Shown here: piece by piece, positions 27,754 through 36,917 of the stretch
Position numbering within the stretch: the first letter of the stretch is position 1
Layout of the letters: each line of letters begins with the position of its first letter
Assembly (NCBI RefSeq): GCF_000410875.1
Contig: NZ_AROI01000016.1
Span: 240,167 to 304,166 of the forward strand
Length of the DNA: 64,000 bases
From: Halopseudomonas pelagia CL-AP6
Lineage (GTDB): Bacteria > Pseudomonadota > Gammaproteobacteria > Pseudomonadales > Pseudomonadaceae
Reading direction: 5' to 3'
Notes under the pieces: model-generated
Seen by the model: only the letters and a program-made list of their open reading frames with translations
What the model was told of the DNA's origin: nothing
The model's database searches: none
Made by a program: the position numbers and the translations under genes

Positions 27754-28374
27754 TCAAGTCCGGTAACTGCTATGCGCGTGGCAAACCATCCTTCGCCACT
27801 CGACAGACATATTTCCCGAACTGAGGCACTGGCTTTTAAGCCATTCCCGTGCGCCCTTGCGACACTCCAGGTATTCGATCGAGCCCTTGCCCACGTTCAG
27901 ACAAAAGGTTCTGTTATCGATCTTGCCGTTCTGAAAGGTGAAGCTTGTCTGCCAGGTCGTTCTTCTTCCCCTAGCGTCCTGCCAATGCACAGCCGCAGGC
28001 ATTGAGCCGGTCAACCCGTACTGCCGGGTACTCACAGAGCGCTGCGGCTGGTTAACCGGCACGGACTGGAGGATGTTGATCCGGTTCGATGGCGTGTAAT
28101 TGGCAGCATTGAAACTGGTTTGCCTGCGCGTCAACAGAGGCTCGGGCTCGACCATGACCGGCGGCATATCCCGCTTGATGGCGGTATCGGGCTCCTCGTT
28201 TGAGCTTCCGTTCCAGTCAAAATGGATGGTCTTGCCCGGCTCCCAGTCCTTGGTGAGCAAGACCAGGAATAGGCCCCCGGCTAGAACGGCGATGATACCG
28301 ATTAAGCGCACAGCGCTGTTGTCCTCCCTGCCCTTTTTCACCCGGCGCGGTGCGTCATCCCAATCCGCTTTCAT
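27754..28374 (-). CDS. Hypothetical single-pass membrane protein
   Basis: This 206-residue protein is not recognised. A basic cytoplasmic N-terminus (MKADWDDAPRRVKKGRED) leads into one hydrophobic helix at about residues 23-41, so the rest should be periplasmic. The mature part is polar, with a proline-rich segment at about 65-110 and a C-terminal domain containing three cysteines (FCLNVG, LECRKG, SQCLSSG) plus one near the end (MVCHAH), which could form disulfides. It stands between the allantoin regulator and the ABC-F gene, with no functional link visible. Confidence 0.7.
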   Translation of the reverse strand: MKADWDDAPRRVKKGREDNSAVRLIGIIAVLAGGLFLVLLTKDWEPGKTIHFDWNGSSNEEPDTAIKRDMPPVMVEPEPLLTRRQTSFNAANYTPSNRINILQSVPVNQPQRSVSTRQYGLTGSMPAAVHWQDARGRRTTWQTSFTFQNGKIDNRTFCLNVGKGSIEYLECRKGAREWLKSQCLSSGNMSVEWRRMVCHAHSSYRT

Positions 28375-28471
28375 GACTCATCTCCTTGTCCTGCTCAGGC
28401 ATTCCGAATCCAAAACTCAAAGCATCCTGATAGAACAGTCGGACCGATAGTGGCGGCAAATTTGGCCGCTG

Positions 28472-30085
28472 CTACCAAGGCTCGAACTCCCATCCCTGAT
28501 CGGTCGCTATCAACTGACTGGTCAGCCCCAGTTGTTCCATAAATACCTCGTCATGCGACACCACCACCAACGCTCCCGGGTAGCTGCGCAACATCTCTTC
28601 CAGTGCCTGCAGTGAGGGCAGATCCAGGTGATTGGTCGGCTCATCCAGTAGCAGCAAGCCGGGCGGCTTCTCGGCGTAAAGCACGCAGGCCAATGCCGCT
28701 TTCAGGCGCTCACCGCCGCTGAGCAACCCACTGGGCACCACTATCTTCTGTGCATCCAGCCCGAGCTGAGCCAGACGCATACGCAGCACGCCCTCCCCCG
28801 CACTGCGGTTCACCGCCAGCAGTTGCTCAAGTATGCTTTGTGTCGGCTCCAGGCATTCCAGTTGCTGGTCCAGATAGGCAGATTCCACCCTCATAGTGCA
28901 ACTACCGTCCAGCGGCTGTAGCTGACCAGCCAATAGCTTGAGTAAGGTCGACTTGCCGCAGCCATTTGGCCCAATGATGCCCAATCGCTGCTGCCCATCC
29001 AGCCTCAGGCTGATGCAACGGGTCGCCGCTGTCACAAAGGGCAGCACCGCCCGATCCAGTTCAGCAACGCAGCGCTGCACAGCCCGCACCGCAGCCACGG
29101 CATGCAGGGTAACCAATGCTTCCTGCTCAACCTGGTCGTAGGCCTGCCTTACCGACTGATCAAGCGCCTCTCGCCCCGCCGCCTGTAGCTGGCGCAGCTT
29201 GCCGGCTGACGCCTCGCTGCGCTGTTTCTGACGATCCAGCAGAATCCTGGCCTGATTGGCTTGCTTTCCTTGACGGTTGCCCCGCGCCTGCCTGTGCTCC
29301 TGCCGTTCGCGCTGCTCGCGCATACCCTGCTCTTCGCGTTTGCGTTCAAGCTTGCGCTGCTCCAGCAAACGGACAGCCGCTTGCCGCTCTGTGGCTTTGC
29401 ACTGCACATAGCAGGAGTAGTTACCGCCATAGCTGGACAACCCCAGGGCAGACAGTTCGACAATGCGCGTCATGGTCTCCAGTAGGGCGCGGTCATGGCT
29501 TACCACCAGCAATCCCGCCGACCACTGCCGTAGCTGCTCAATCAACGCCCGCCGATTGCCGCCGTCCAGGTGATTAGTCGGCTCATCGAGAATCAGAAAA
29601 TCCGCCTCCGACAACATCGCGCCGATCAGGGCCACGCGCATGGCCTCCCCGCCACTCAGCGTGGCGACCGGCTGGCGGATATCCAGATAGCCCAGATAAT
29701 GCCGTTGCAGCTCATACTGCAGCCTGGCGCGAATATCCCAGGCATCACCTACGGCATCGAAATCATCGACTGCAGTACTACCGGCCTCGATACGCTCCAG
29801 CGCATCCAGCGCCGGCTGCGCCCCTGCCAGGCTGGCGACAGTCGCGCCATCCGGATGCACCACATGCTGAGCCAGATAATAGACCTTACCGAAACGCACG
29901 CAGCGGCCACTGGACGGCTGCAGCTGCCCAGCCAGCATCCGCGCCAGTAGGCTTTTGCCCACGCCATTACGGCCCACCAAGCCGGTATGGCGCTGATCGA
30001 AGTGTTCCGTAAGGTCTGAGAAAAGCGTTCTGCCATCCGGCAAAACACAAGAGACGCTTTCCAGCGCCAGATAAGGCGTCGTCAT
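28472..30085 (-). CDS. ABC-F family ATPase
   Basis: This soluble protein of 537 residues from ATG 30085 (a TTG seven codons upstream is possible) has two ABC domains and no membrane segments. Walker A motifs are GRNGVGKSLLARML and GPNGCGKSTLLKLL; signatures are LSGGEAMRVAL and LSGGERLKAAL; both Walker B strands end in LLDEPTNHLD or its equivalent. Between the domains lies an Arg/Gln/Lys-rich coiled linker (about residues 240-310). ABC-F proteins act on the ribosome, in translation or antibiotic protection. The subgroup is unclear. Confidence 0.9.
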   Translation of the reverse strand: MTTPYLALESVSCVLPDGRTLFSDLTEHFDQRHTGLVGRNGVGKSLLARMLAGQLQPSSGRCVRFGKVYYLAQHVVHPDGATVASLAGAQPALDALERIEAGSTAVDDFDAVGDAWDIRARLQYELQRHYLGYLDIRQPVATLSGGEAMRVALIGAMLSEADFLILDEPTNHLDGGNRRALIEQLRQWSAGLLVVSHDRALLETMTRIVELSALGLSSYGGNYSCYVQCKATERQAAVRLLEQRKLERKREEQGMREQRERQEHRQARGNRQGKQANQARILLDRQKQRSEASAGKLRQLQAAGREALDQSVRQAYDQVEQEALVTLHAVAAVRAVQRCVAELDRAVLPFVTAATRCISLRLDGQQRLGIIGPNGCGKSTLLKLLAGQLQPLDGSCTMRVESAYLDQQLECLEPTQSILEQLLAVNRSAGEGVLRMRLAQLGLDAQKIVVPSGLLSGGERLKAALACVLYAEKPPGLLLLDEPTNHLDLPSLQALEEMLRSYPGALVVVSHDEVFMEQLGLTSQLIATDQGWEFEPW

Positions 30086-30311
30086 ACGTAATTCCAAAGA
30101 TGCCAAGCACTCCCCCTGCTGATGGGGGCGTAGAAGGAGACTGGCCGTCTGGTTGACGGCGGCATCAATGGCGCATCGGACTAACCCTCGAATGTGAATG
30201 GAAACCGGCCGAGTGTATAAGTGAGTACCCTAGCAGTCAACGCAGCCACTCACTCTAGCCACGTGGCACCGATTGTGCTTGTCTAAACCATACCAGCCCC
30301 GGAATCGAACA

Positions 30312-31382
30312 ATGCTGATCATGGATAACGCTATCGCTTGCCAACCAGCGGACCATCGCTTTATCAGCTTGCAAAGCACCTGCCTAATCGCCCAGTGCTT
30401 TGGCGAACAGGCTTTACCTGTCGAGCCGTTACTCAACGGCACTGGCTTGTCGGTTGACGATCTTGAACATCCCGTGCGGCTGATTACTCCACATCAGGAG
30501 CAGCGCGTTTTCGCCAATGCCGCGCGACTAACAAACTCGCCGCTGACGGCGCTGCGGCTGGGTCAGCGTATGCGTATATCGGCTTATGGCCAGCTTGGCT
30601 ACGCCATGTTGTCCAGCGCGACGCTGGAGCAGGCGACTGAGGTAATGCTCAGCCATCCGAATATGTTGGGTAGCTATTTTCGGCTATCCATTGAACCTAT
30701 AGGTCATTCAAGGGTAGCGCTGACAGCCAGTCACTATCACCAATGCCTTGAGCTGCACGCATTCAATCTGGAGCTGTGTTTTTCTTCGATCAAGGCCATG
30801 CTGGATGATGTGCTGGGCCGCCCGCTACCGCTTGAGGCGGTGCACTTGAGTTCGCCATTGCCGGCGCATTCGGGTCGGTTCTCTGAATTCTTCGGCCACT
30901 GCCCGGTCATCCCTGAGCAACCCTCCAGCAGTTTGATCTTCGCCCAACATTGGCTAGCCACTCCCCTGCCCCTGGCCGACCCGGTCACGCACCAAGATGC
31001 ATTGGCGCAGTGCCGCTTGATTGAGGCCAGGTTTACGCCGCCAGGTTCTGCCTTGGCGGCGCAGATCATTGCCCGGCTCCAGCAGAACCTGGATTCGCCG
31101 CCTTCGCTGGAGCAACTGGCAAATCGGTTCCATTGCACCCCCAGGACTTTGCGCCGGCATCTCAACCAGACCGGGCGAGGTTACCAACAAATTCTGGACG
31201 ACCTGCGCTGCCAACGGGCGAGAGCGCTGCTAGCCGATTCTGGTGTGCCTATTTCCAGCATTGCCGAGCAGCTCGGTTTTAGTGAAACCGCGAGTTTCCG
31301 CCATGCATTTATACGTTGGACCGGCCTATCGCCGCGGTCCTGGCGACAGGCGCAATATCCGGCAGAAAGCTGCGCCGTATAG
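30312..31382 (+). CDS. AraC-family transcriptional regulator
   Basis: From the ATG at 30312 (30321 also possible) the protein has 356 residues. The first 200 or so form the Arabinose_bd-like ligand domain seen in OruR/ArgR-like AraC proteins. The last 100 form two helix-turn-helix motifs (LEQLANRFHCTPRTLRRHL and ISSIAEQLGFSETASFRHAF, then WTGLSPRSWR). It lies 110 bp before the aphA gene on the same strand and divergent from the ABC-F gene, so it is a plausible regulator of polyamine-amide use. That role is inferred from position only. Confidence 0.87.
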   Translation: MLIMDNAIACQPADHRFISLQSTCLIAQCFGEQALPVEPLLNGTGLSVDDLEHPVRLITPHQEQRVFANAARLTNSPLTALRLGQRMRISAYGQLGYAMLSSATLEQATEVMLSHPNMLGSYFRLSIEPIGHSRVALTASHYHQCLELHAFNLELCFSSIKAMLDDVLGRPLPLEAVHLSSPLPAHSGRFSEFFGHCPVIPEQPSSSLIFAQHWLATPLPLADPVTHQDALAQCRLIEARFTPPGSALAAQIIARLQQNLDSPPSLEQLANRFHCTPRTLRRHLNQTGRGYQQILDDLRCQRARALLADSGVPISSIAEQLGFSETASFRHAFIRWTGLSPRSWRQAQYPAESCAV

Positions 31383-31491
31383 CTGTGTCCGTTTCGATCC
31401 CTTTTTTGTCCCCTTGCATCATTTCGCAGAGCGCTAGCCAGGCCGAAGATAAATCCATGTGGTTCAACATCTTTAACAGGCGAGCGATTCC

Positions 31492-32523
31492 ATGCGTACT
31501 TTTTACAGCGAGACCCATCGACTGCACCACAGCAAAGCGGAGCTGAACGATGGGCACCTGATGCCCAGCTTTGAAATGCCCTCCCGCGCCGACATGGTGC
31601 TGGATCGGGTAAAACACACCAATCTGGGGCAGATACTGGAGCCGGATGATTTTGGCCTGGCACCGCTCACTCGAGCTCACTGCGAACCCTACGTGGAATT
31701 TCTCTCCCAAGCCTGGGAGCGCTGGGCATCCTTGGGCCGGGAGCACGATATGTTGCCGCTGGCGTGGCCGCCCCGGCGCACCCTGTCGCGCTGCCCGGAA
31801 GATATCGACGGCCAGCTTGGCTTTTACAGTTTTGATGCTGGCGCGCCGATGACGGCCGGCACCTGGCAGGCGGCCTATTACAGTGCCCAGGTTGCCCTCT
31901 CGGCGCAGGCCTGTATCGCCAGGGGCGATAAAGCCGCCTTTGCGTTGTGCCGGCCGCCAGGCCACCATGCCGGCATCGACTATATGGGCGGCTACTGTTA
32001 TTTGAATAACGCCGCGATTGCCGCTCAAGCCGCGCTTGATGCGGGCGCAAGCCGGGTGGCCGTGCTGGATGTGGATTTCCACCACGGCAATGGCACGCAG
32101 GACATCTTCTACCAACGCCCCGATGTGCTCTTCACCTCACTGCATGGCGACCCACGCCGCGAGTACCCCTGTTTTACCGGCTATGCCGACGAGCGCGGTG
32201 AAGGCGCCGGGCTGGGTTTCAACTTCAACTATCCGCTACCCCCCGGCAGCCACTGGGCGACCTGGTCACTGGCCTTAAGCGACGCCATGCGCATTATTGC
32301 TGGCTATCAGCCAGACATGCTGATCATCTCGCTTGGTGTGGATACCTTCAAGGATGACCCGATTTCGAGCTTCAAGCTGGATAGCGATGACTATCTGCGT
32401 CTGGGCGAGCAACTTGCCCTGCTGGGGCTCCCTACCCTGTTTGTGATGGAAGGCGGCTACGCCGTTGAGGAGATCGGCATTAATGCGGTCAATGTTCTCA
32501 CCGCCTTCGACGCCCTACGTTAA
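31492..32523 (+). CDS. aphA: Acetylpolyamine amidohydrolase (histone-deacetylase family)
   Basis: This 343-residue Zn enzyme has the class II HDAC fold. The tandem His pair lies in RPPGHHAGIDYMGGYCYLN, the Zn ligands in VLDVDFHHGNGTQD (Asp, His) and GVDTFKDDP (Asp), and the catalytic Tyr is expected in EGGYA. Bacterial relatives (AphA, PA1409) deacetylate acetylputrescine and acetylcadaverine. A polyamine-binding protein gene follows after 22 bp, as at PA1409-PA1410, so the pair probably scavenges acetylated polyamines. Confidence 0.9.
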   Translation: MRTFYSETHRLHHSKAELNDGHLMPSFEMPSRADMVLDRVKHTNLGQILEPDDFGLAPLTRAHCEPYVEFLSQAWERWASLGREHDMLPLAWPPRRTLSRCPEDIDGQLGFYSFDAGAPMTAGTWQAAYYSAQVALSAQACIARGDKAAFALCRPPGHHAGIDYMGGYCYLNNAAIAAQAALDAGASRVAVLDVDFHHGNGTQDIFYQRPDVLFTSLHGDPRREYPCFTGYADERGEGAGLGFNFNYPLPPGSHWATWSLALSDAMRIIAGYQPDMLIISLGVDTFKDDPISSFKLDSDDYLRLGEQLALLGLPTLFVMEGGYAVEEIGINAVNVLTAFDALR

Positions 32524-32545
32524 CGATGAAAATGGAGATCTGCGC

Positions 32546-33643
32546 ATGAAGCTCAAGCCACTCGTAGTTGCCCTTGGATGGGTTGGTTCGTTGTCCCTGA
32601 TCCACACTCACGCCCTGGCCGATGAGGTCAGAATCTATAACTGGTTCGATTACACGCCGCAGGCCACGCTCGACGGCTTTAAGGAAGCCACCGGCATCAC
32701 GCCATCACTGGACACCTTCGATTCAAACGAGGCGCTGGAAGCCCGGCTGATGTCCGGCCGCTCGGGCTACGATGTGGTGGTGCCGAGTGACAGCTTTCTG
32801 GCCAAGCAACGTCAGGCCGGGGCTTTCCAGAAACTGGACAAAAGCCTGCTGCCAAATCTTTCCAACCTGAACAGCGATCTGATGCGCGCACTGGAAAATG
32901 CCGACCCGGGTAATGAGTACGCGGTGCCGTATATGTGGGGCACCAATGGCATCGGGTTTAACGTCGACAAGGTGCGTGAGGTGCTGGGGCCGGATGCGCC
33001 GGTCGATTCCTGGTCGCTGGTCTTCGATCCAGAAAACATGGAGAAGCTCGCGCAGTGCGGCGTCGCGTTTCTCGACTCGCCCAGTGAGATACTGCCAGGC
33101 GCATTGCACTATCTGGGGCGCAACCCGAACAGCACCGACCCTGAAGACTACGCAGCCGCCGAAGAGTTGATGCTCAAGGTGCAACCCCACGTGCGCTACT
33201 TTCACTCATCACGCTTTCTTAACGATCTCGCGAACGGCGAAATCTGTGTGGCGGTGGCCTGGTCCGGCAGTATCCTGCAGGCCGCCTCCCGCGCGGAAGA
33301 AGCCGGCAACGGCGTCAATCTTGAGTACCGAATCCCCAAGGAAGGCGCCCAGGTCTGGTTCGACCTGATGGCGATCCCGGCAGATGCCCCGCACACGGCC
33401 CAGGCTCATGCGTTTATCAACTACATTCTGGAGCCGGAGGTAGCGGCATTCATTAGTAACGACGTCGGCTATGCCAACCCCAACGAGGCCGCCACGCCAC
33501 TGGTCAACGAGAAGCTGCGCAGCAATCCAGGCGCCTATCCTCCCAAGGAGGTCCAGGCACAACTGTTCACCTTGGAACCGCTGCCTATGGCAGCAGAGCG
33601 TGTACGTACGCGAACCTGGACGCGGATCAAAACGGGAAGTTGA
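32546..33643 (+). CDS. Polyamine ABC transporter substrate-binding protein (PotF/SpuD-like)
   Basis: Starting at ATG 32546 the protein has 365 residues, with a signal peptide ending near HALADEV. The mature start, VRIYNWFDYTPQATLDGFKEATG, is typical of PotF/SpuD polyamine-binding proteins, and the conserved polyamine-site Trp-Gly is seen in VPYMWGTNGIGFNVD. It follows aphA in the same operon, like PA1410. No permease or ATPase gene of the Pot type lies next to it, so it must share a transporter encoded elsewhere or act as an orphan receptor. Confidence 0.92.
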   Translation: MKLKPLVVALGWVGSLSLIHTHALADEVRIYNWFDYTPQATLDGFKEATGITPSLDTFDSNEALEARLMSGRSGYDVVVPSDSFLAKQRQAGAFQKLDKSLLPNLSNLNSDLMRALENADPGNEYAVPYMWGTNGIGFNVDKVREVLGPDAPVDSWSLVFDPENMEKLAQCGVAFLDSPSEILPGALHYLGRNPNSTDPEDYAAAEELMLKVQPHVRYFHSSRFLNDLANGEICVAVAWSGSILQAASRAEEAGNGVNLEYRIPKEGAQVWFDLMAIPADAPHTAQAHAFINYILEPEVAAFISNDVGYANPNEAATPLVNEKLRSNPGAYPPKEVQAQLFTLEPLPMAAERVRTRTWTRIKTGS

Positions 33644-33677
33644 GAAATAGGTCCGCCTGTTTGAACGCTATGCGGAA

Positions 33678-33709
33678 ATCCCAGCCGCCAATATTCTGGA
33701 GGCTGGGAT
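33678..33709. terminator. Convergent hairpin between the polyamine and sugar/alcohol ABC loci
   Basis: ATCCCAGCC at 33678-33686 pairs with GGCTGGGAT at 33701-33709 around a 14-base loop, between two convergent stop codons. It lacks a T-run, so it is at best a weak terminator. Confidence 0.45.
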
Positions 33710-33716
33710 CACATGG

Positions 33717-34592
33717 CTAGCCCTTGACTGCGCCCATGGTCAGGCCGCGGACGATATGTTTCTGCAGCAGGAACACCGCGAGCATTACTGGCACCAGTGA
33801 CAACGTGCCGACAATCGCCATCGGCCCCCAGCGTACGCCCTGAGTGGTGATCAGCTCCGGCACCGCGACCGGCAGGGTCTTGACCTGCTGGCCACCGAGC
33901 ATGAAGGCGAACATGAACTCGTTCCAGGCGAAGATGAAGCACAGCATGCCTGTTGCAACAATGGCTGAACGCAGTAGCGGCAATACCACACGCAGGAACA
34001 CGGCAAAGCGGTTGTGCCCCTCGAGAATCGCCACCTCTTCCAGTGCTACCGGCAAATCCTTGCAGAAGCTGCTCATGACCCAGATATAGAACGACAGATT
34101 GAAGGTCAGGTAGGCCAGCGTCAGCCCGAAATAGGTATCGATCAGGCCTATGTTGGAGAAAATCATGTAGAACGGAATCACCATGCAGATCGGCGGGGCC
34201 ATCCGCGTTGCCAGCACGAACAGGAACAGATCATCGCGAAAGCGCAGTTTGAAACGGGCAAAGGCATAGGCCGCTGGCGTGCCGAGCACCACTACCAGCA
34301 GCGTGCTGATCGAGGCCAGAGCAAAAGAGGTGCCGAGATAGCCGATGAAGCCGTTGTCGATCACATAGCGAAAATGCTCCAGCGTTGGCTCGAACAACCA
34401 CTCGGTTGGCCGAGCGAACATGGCCGAATCCGGGCGAAACATGAAACTGCCGACCCAGAGCACCGGGAATAGCACGATAAAGGCAATCACGATCAGCAGC
34501 AGGGTCCAGAACACCGACACCCGCTCCTGCCGGGATATGCGCTTGATGGGCCCCTTGGCGACGGCCGGTGCATGGGTTGCAGGTTGATTCAT
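33717..34592 (-). CDS. Carbohydrate-type ABC transporter permease (MalG-like)
   Basis: This 291-residue inner-membrane permease has six helices. The N-terminal 20 residues are polar. An EAA-type coupling loop is recognisable in VALEEVAILEGHNRFAVFLRVVLPLL at about residues 190-215. The C-terminus FLLQKHIVRGLTMGAVKG is the classic end of MalG/CUT1 permeases. It is the last gene of the leftward operon ATPase-ATPase-binding protein-permease-permease and pairs with the MalF-like permease 11 bp upstream. Confidence 0.92.
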   Translation of the reverse strand: MNQPATHAPAVAKGPIKRISRQERVSVFWTLLLIVIAFIVLFPVLWVGSFMFRPDSAMFARPTEWLFEPTLEHFRYVIDNGFIGYLGTSFALASISTLLVVVLGTPAAYAFARFKLRFRDDLFLFVLATRMAPPICMVIPFYMIFSNIGLIDTYFGLTLAYLTFNLSFYIWVMSSFCKDLPVALEEVAILEGHNRFAVFLRVVLPLLRSAIVATGMLCFIFAWNEFMFAFMLGGQQVKTLPVAVPELITTQGVRWGPMAIVGTLSLVPVMLAVFLLQKHIVRGLTMGAVKG

Positions 34593-34603
34593 CGCGGTAG
34601 CTC

Positions 34604-35482
34604 CTAGAAGGCGTTCAGTTTTTTCTTGGCGACGTGGTAGAACAGCGAGCAGAGTACGAAGAAGCCGATCCAGACCAGCACCGCAAAGGCCGCCGACTCA
34701 CCGATACGCCATTGCTCGAAGCTCATCCGGTAGGCCAGCAGGCTCGGCACTTCGGTCGAGGTCCCCGGGCCGCCAGCAGTCAGCGTGTAGATAGTGTCGA
34801 AGACCTTGAACGCATCGATAAAGCGCAGCATGCCGATCACCACCATCAGCGGCGCCATCAATGGCAGAGTCAGACGGAAGAACATCTGCATCGGCGTGGC
34901 ACCATCCACAGCCGCCGCCCGATAGGGGCTGACCGGCAGTGCCTGCAACCCGGCAAAGAAGGCCAGCATCATGAACGGCGTCCACTGCCAGACGTCCACC
35001 AGCGCCAGTGCCAGCAGCGCGTAATCCGGAGAGGAGAACACCGAGGTGCCCTGCAGAAAACCGAAACGCTCGACGATGTTGTAAGACAACAAGCCCCAGG
35101 AGCCGGCAAACATGACCTTCCACACCAGGCCAACAACAATCGGCGCCATCATGGTCGGAATGAACAGCAACGGCAGAATAACGCTGCGGCCCCAGACCCG
35201 CTTGTTCAGCAGCAGAGCACCGCCAAGGCCGAGAATGAACTGCAGCGGAAAAGCGATCAGAATGAACTTGGTTGCCACCCACAGGCTGTTCCAGGTGCGC
35301 TCGTTGTCCATCAACCGGCTGTAGTTGCTCCAGCCGGCGAAATCACCCACACGCCCGTAGTTAATCTGATGAAAGCTCAGATACATGGCGAACAGAAAAG
35401 GTACCAGGCTGACCACTACCAGCACCAGAAACGCCGGTGCCAGTAGTGCGTACGGGTACCATCGGCTTTCCAATGGTCTCAT
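34604..35482 (-). CDS. Carbohydrate-type ABC transporter permease (MalF-like)
   Basis: This 292-residue permease has six helices, starting with YPYALLAPAFLVLVVVSLVPFLFAMYLSF in shape typical of UgpA/MalF proteins. The EAA loop is in ALPVSPYRAAAVDGATPMQMFFRLTLPLM. CUT1 permeases carry sugars, glycerol phosphate, glycerol or sugar alcohols. It lies 10 bp after the binding-protein gene and 11 bp before the MalG-like gene. Confidence 0.92.
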   Translation of the reverse strand: MRPLESRWYPYALLAPAFLVLVVVSLVPFLFAMYLSFHQINYGRVGDFAGWSNYSRLMDNERTWNSLWVATKFILIAFPLQFILGLGGALLLNKRVWGRSVILPLLFIPTMMAPIVVGLVWKVMFAGSWGLLSYNIVERFGFLQGTSVFSSPDYALLALALVDVWQWTPFMMLAFFAGLQALPVSPYRAAAVDGATPMQMFFRLTLPLMAPLMVVIGMLRFIDAFKVFDTIYTLTAGGPGTSTEVPSLLAYRMSFEQWRIGESAAFAVLVWIGFFVLCSLFYHVAKKKLNAF

Positions 35483-35492
35483 GGTTGCCCCG

Positions 35493-36917
35493 TCACTCGC
35501 TCAGCAGACAGTCACTGCAGATGGACAGCACTTTGCGCTGACCATCCTTGAGCGCTTCTGCGGCCGTCAGCTGACCGATGCCAACCTGCTGTACCAGCGG
35601 TCCCATGGTGTTGTCGATCTCGAAGAAGCCTGGTGCTTTCGGCTTGGCCTGGACATACTGCAATGAGGCCGCCATGGCCTTGTACAGCGACTGCCGGCCC
35701 GCCTCACGCATCACATCCAGATCGAACGAAGAACGCCGAATCGGCACCCCACCACCACCCGCTTCCAGCAACCGGGCCTGGGTATCCTTGTCGACCATCC
35801 ACTGCATGAACAGATAGGCGGCCTCCTGTTTCTCACTGTGACTGCTCAGCGCCATCAACGAGGGTTCTCCGCCGGCGCTGCGCGCTTCTGGATTAGCCGT
35901 GTTGATCGGGATACCGCCATACACGAACTTGCCTGCGTAGGCTCCACCACCGGGGCGATCGACACCCAGCACGAAGTCGCTGAAGGCTATCGACTGCGCG
36001 GCTATACCGTTACCCATTACCGTAGGCACGTCGATCAGCGAATACTCTGCCTGGCCGGGCGGCGCAAACTTCCACAAGTCAGCCCAGAACTCTAGCGCGG
36101 CGATGTTTTCCGGCGTATCCAGATTCGGCTTGCCAGCAGCATCAAACACACCGCCGCCCCAGTTGTTCATAAACACTTCCCACACGGTGGTGAAGGTAGT
36201 GCCCCCGGGAATGCCCTCAAGCACTATGCCGTAGAAATCATTTTTGAGCGTTTCTCCAGCCAGGGTCTCACCCGATTTGCGGGTAAAAAACTCAGCAATG
36301 TCGCGCATCTGTTGCATGGTTTCAGCGGGCGCCAGCGGATAGCCGTAACCTTTTTCAAAAGCAGCCTGTTCATCCGGGTGGCTCAATAGATCGGCGCGGG
36401 CCCAGTAGATCTGGTTGTAATTCCAGGTGAGAAAGCCGTACTGCTCGCCGGCATGATTGACCAGCGACTCGTTGGCCGGCTCGATAAGGTCATCCAGACC
36501 CAGATCCGGATTGGTCAAAGCAGCATTTTCCTGCAGCTGGTCAATCGGTTGAAGTACCTTGGCGGCCAATAGCGGCCCCAATTGCAGGCCGTGCAACATG
36601 ATCGCGTCATAATGGCCGCGACCGGAAAACAGATCGGCCTGGCCCCGGTTGATCACGTCACCATGGCTAAGCAATTCGTATTCCACCTTGATACCGGTTT
36701 CTTCCGTGAATTCAGGCACAAGAGTGCGCATGGTTTCCTGTAACGGAGTGATCTCGTCCAGCACCCGGATGGTGGTTCCGGCATAGGGTTTGGCTGCTTG
36801 CGCATAACTCCATTCCTGGGCATGCAGAGGTGCGCCATAACAGAAGGCGGCCGCAGCGGCGATCACCCCGGCCAACATCGATTTGCTCTTGGCTTTGTGC
36901 ATAGTCATTACGTTCAT
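35493..36917 (-). CDS. Extracellular solute-binding protein of the two-ATPase ABC importer
   Basis: This 474-residue protein has a signal peptide ending around LHAQEW and the family-1 solute-binding fold (TIRVLDEITPLQETMRTLVPEFTEETG near the mature start). It carries two cysteines close to the C-terminus (SICSDCLLSE). Length and operon form, with two separate ATPases, resemble the rhizobial glycerol importer GlpSTPQV, so a polyol or other small alcohol is a reasonable guess. The start overlaps the upstream ATPase stop by four bases. Confidence 0.88.
   Translation of the reverse strand: MNVMTMHKAKSKSMLAGVIAAAAAFCYGAPLHAQEWSYAQAAKPYAGTTIRVLDEITPLQETMRTLVPEFTEETGIKVEYELLSHGDVINRGQADLFSGRGHYDAIMLHGLQLGPLLAAKVLQPIDQLQENAALTNPDLGLDDLIEPANESLVNHAGEQYGFLTWNYNQIYWARADLLSHPDEQAAFEKGYGYPLAPAETMQQMRDIAEFFTRKSGETLAGETLKNDFYGIVLEGIPGGTTFTTVWEVFMNNWGGGVFDAAGKPNLDTPENIAALEFWADLWKFAPPGQAEYSLIDVPTVMGNGIAAQSIAFSDFVLGVDRPGGGAYAGKFVYGGIPINTANPEARSAGGEPSLMALSSHSEKQEAAYLFMQWMVDKDTQARLLEAGGGGVPIRRSSFDLDVMREAGRQSLYKAMAASLQYVQAKPKAPGFFEIDNTMGPLVQQVGIGQLTAAEALKDGQRKVLSICSDCLLSE

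Noticed and set aside
28472..30106. Antibiotic-resistance assignment for the ABC-F protein
   Set aside because: Many chromosomal ABC-F proteins are translation factors; there is no resistance context and the linker does not identify a resistance subgroup.
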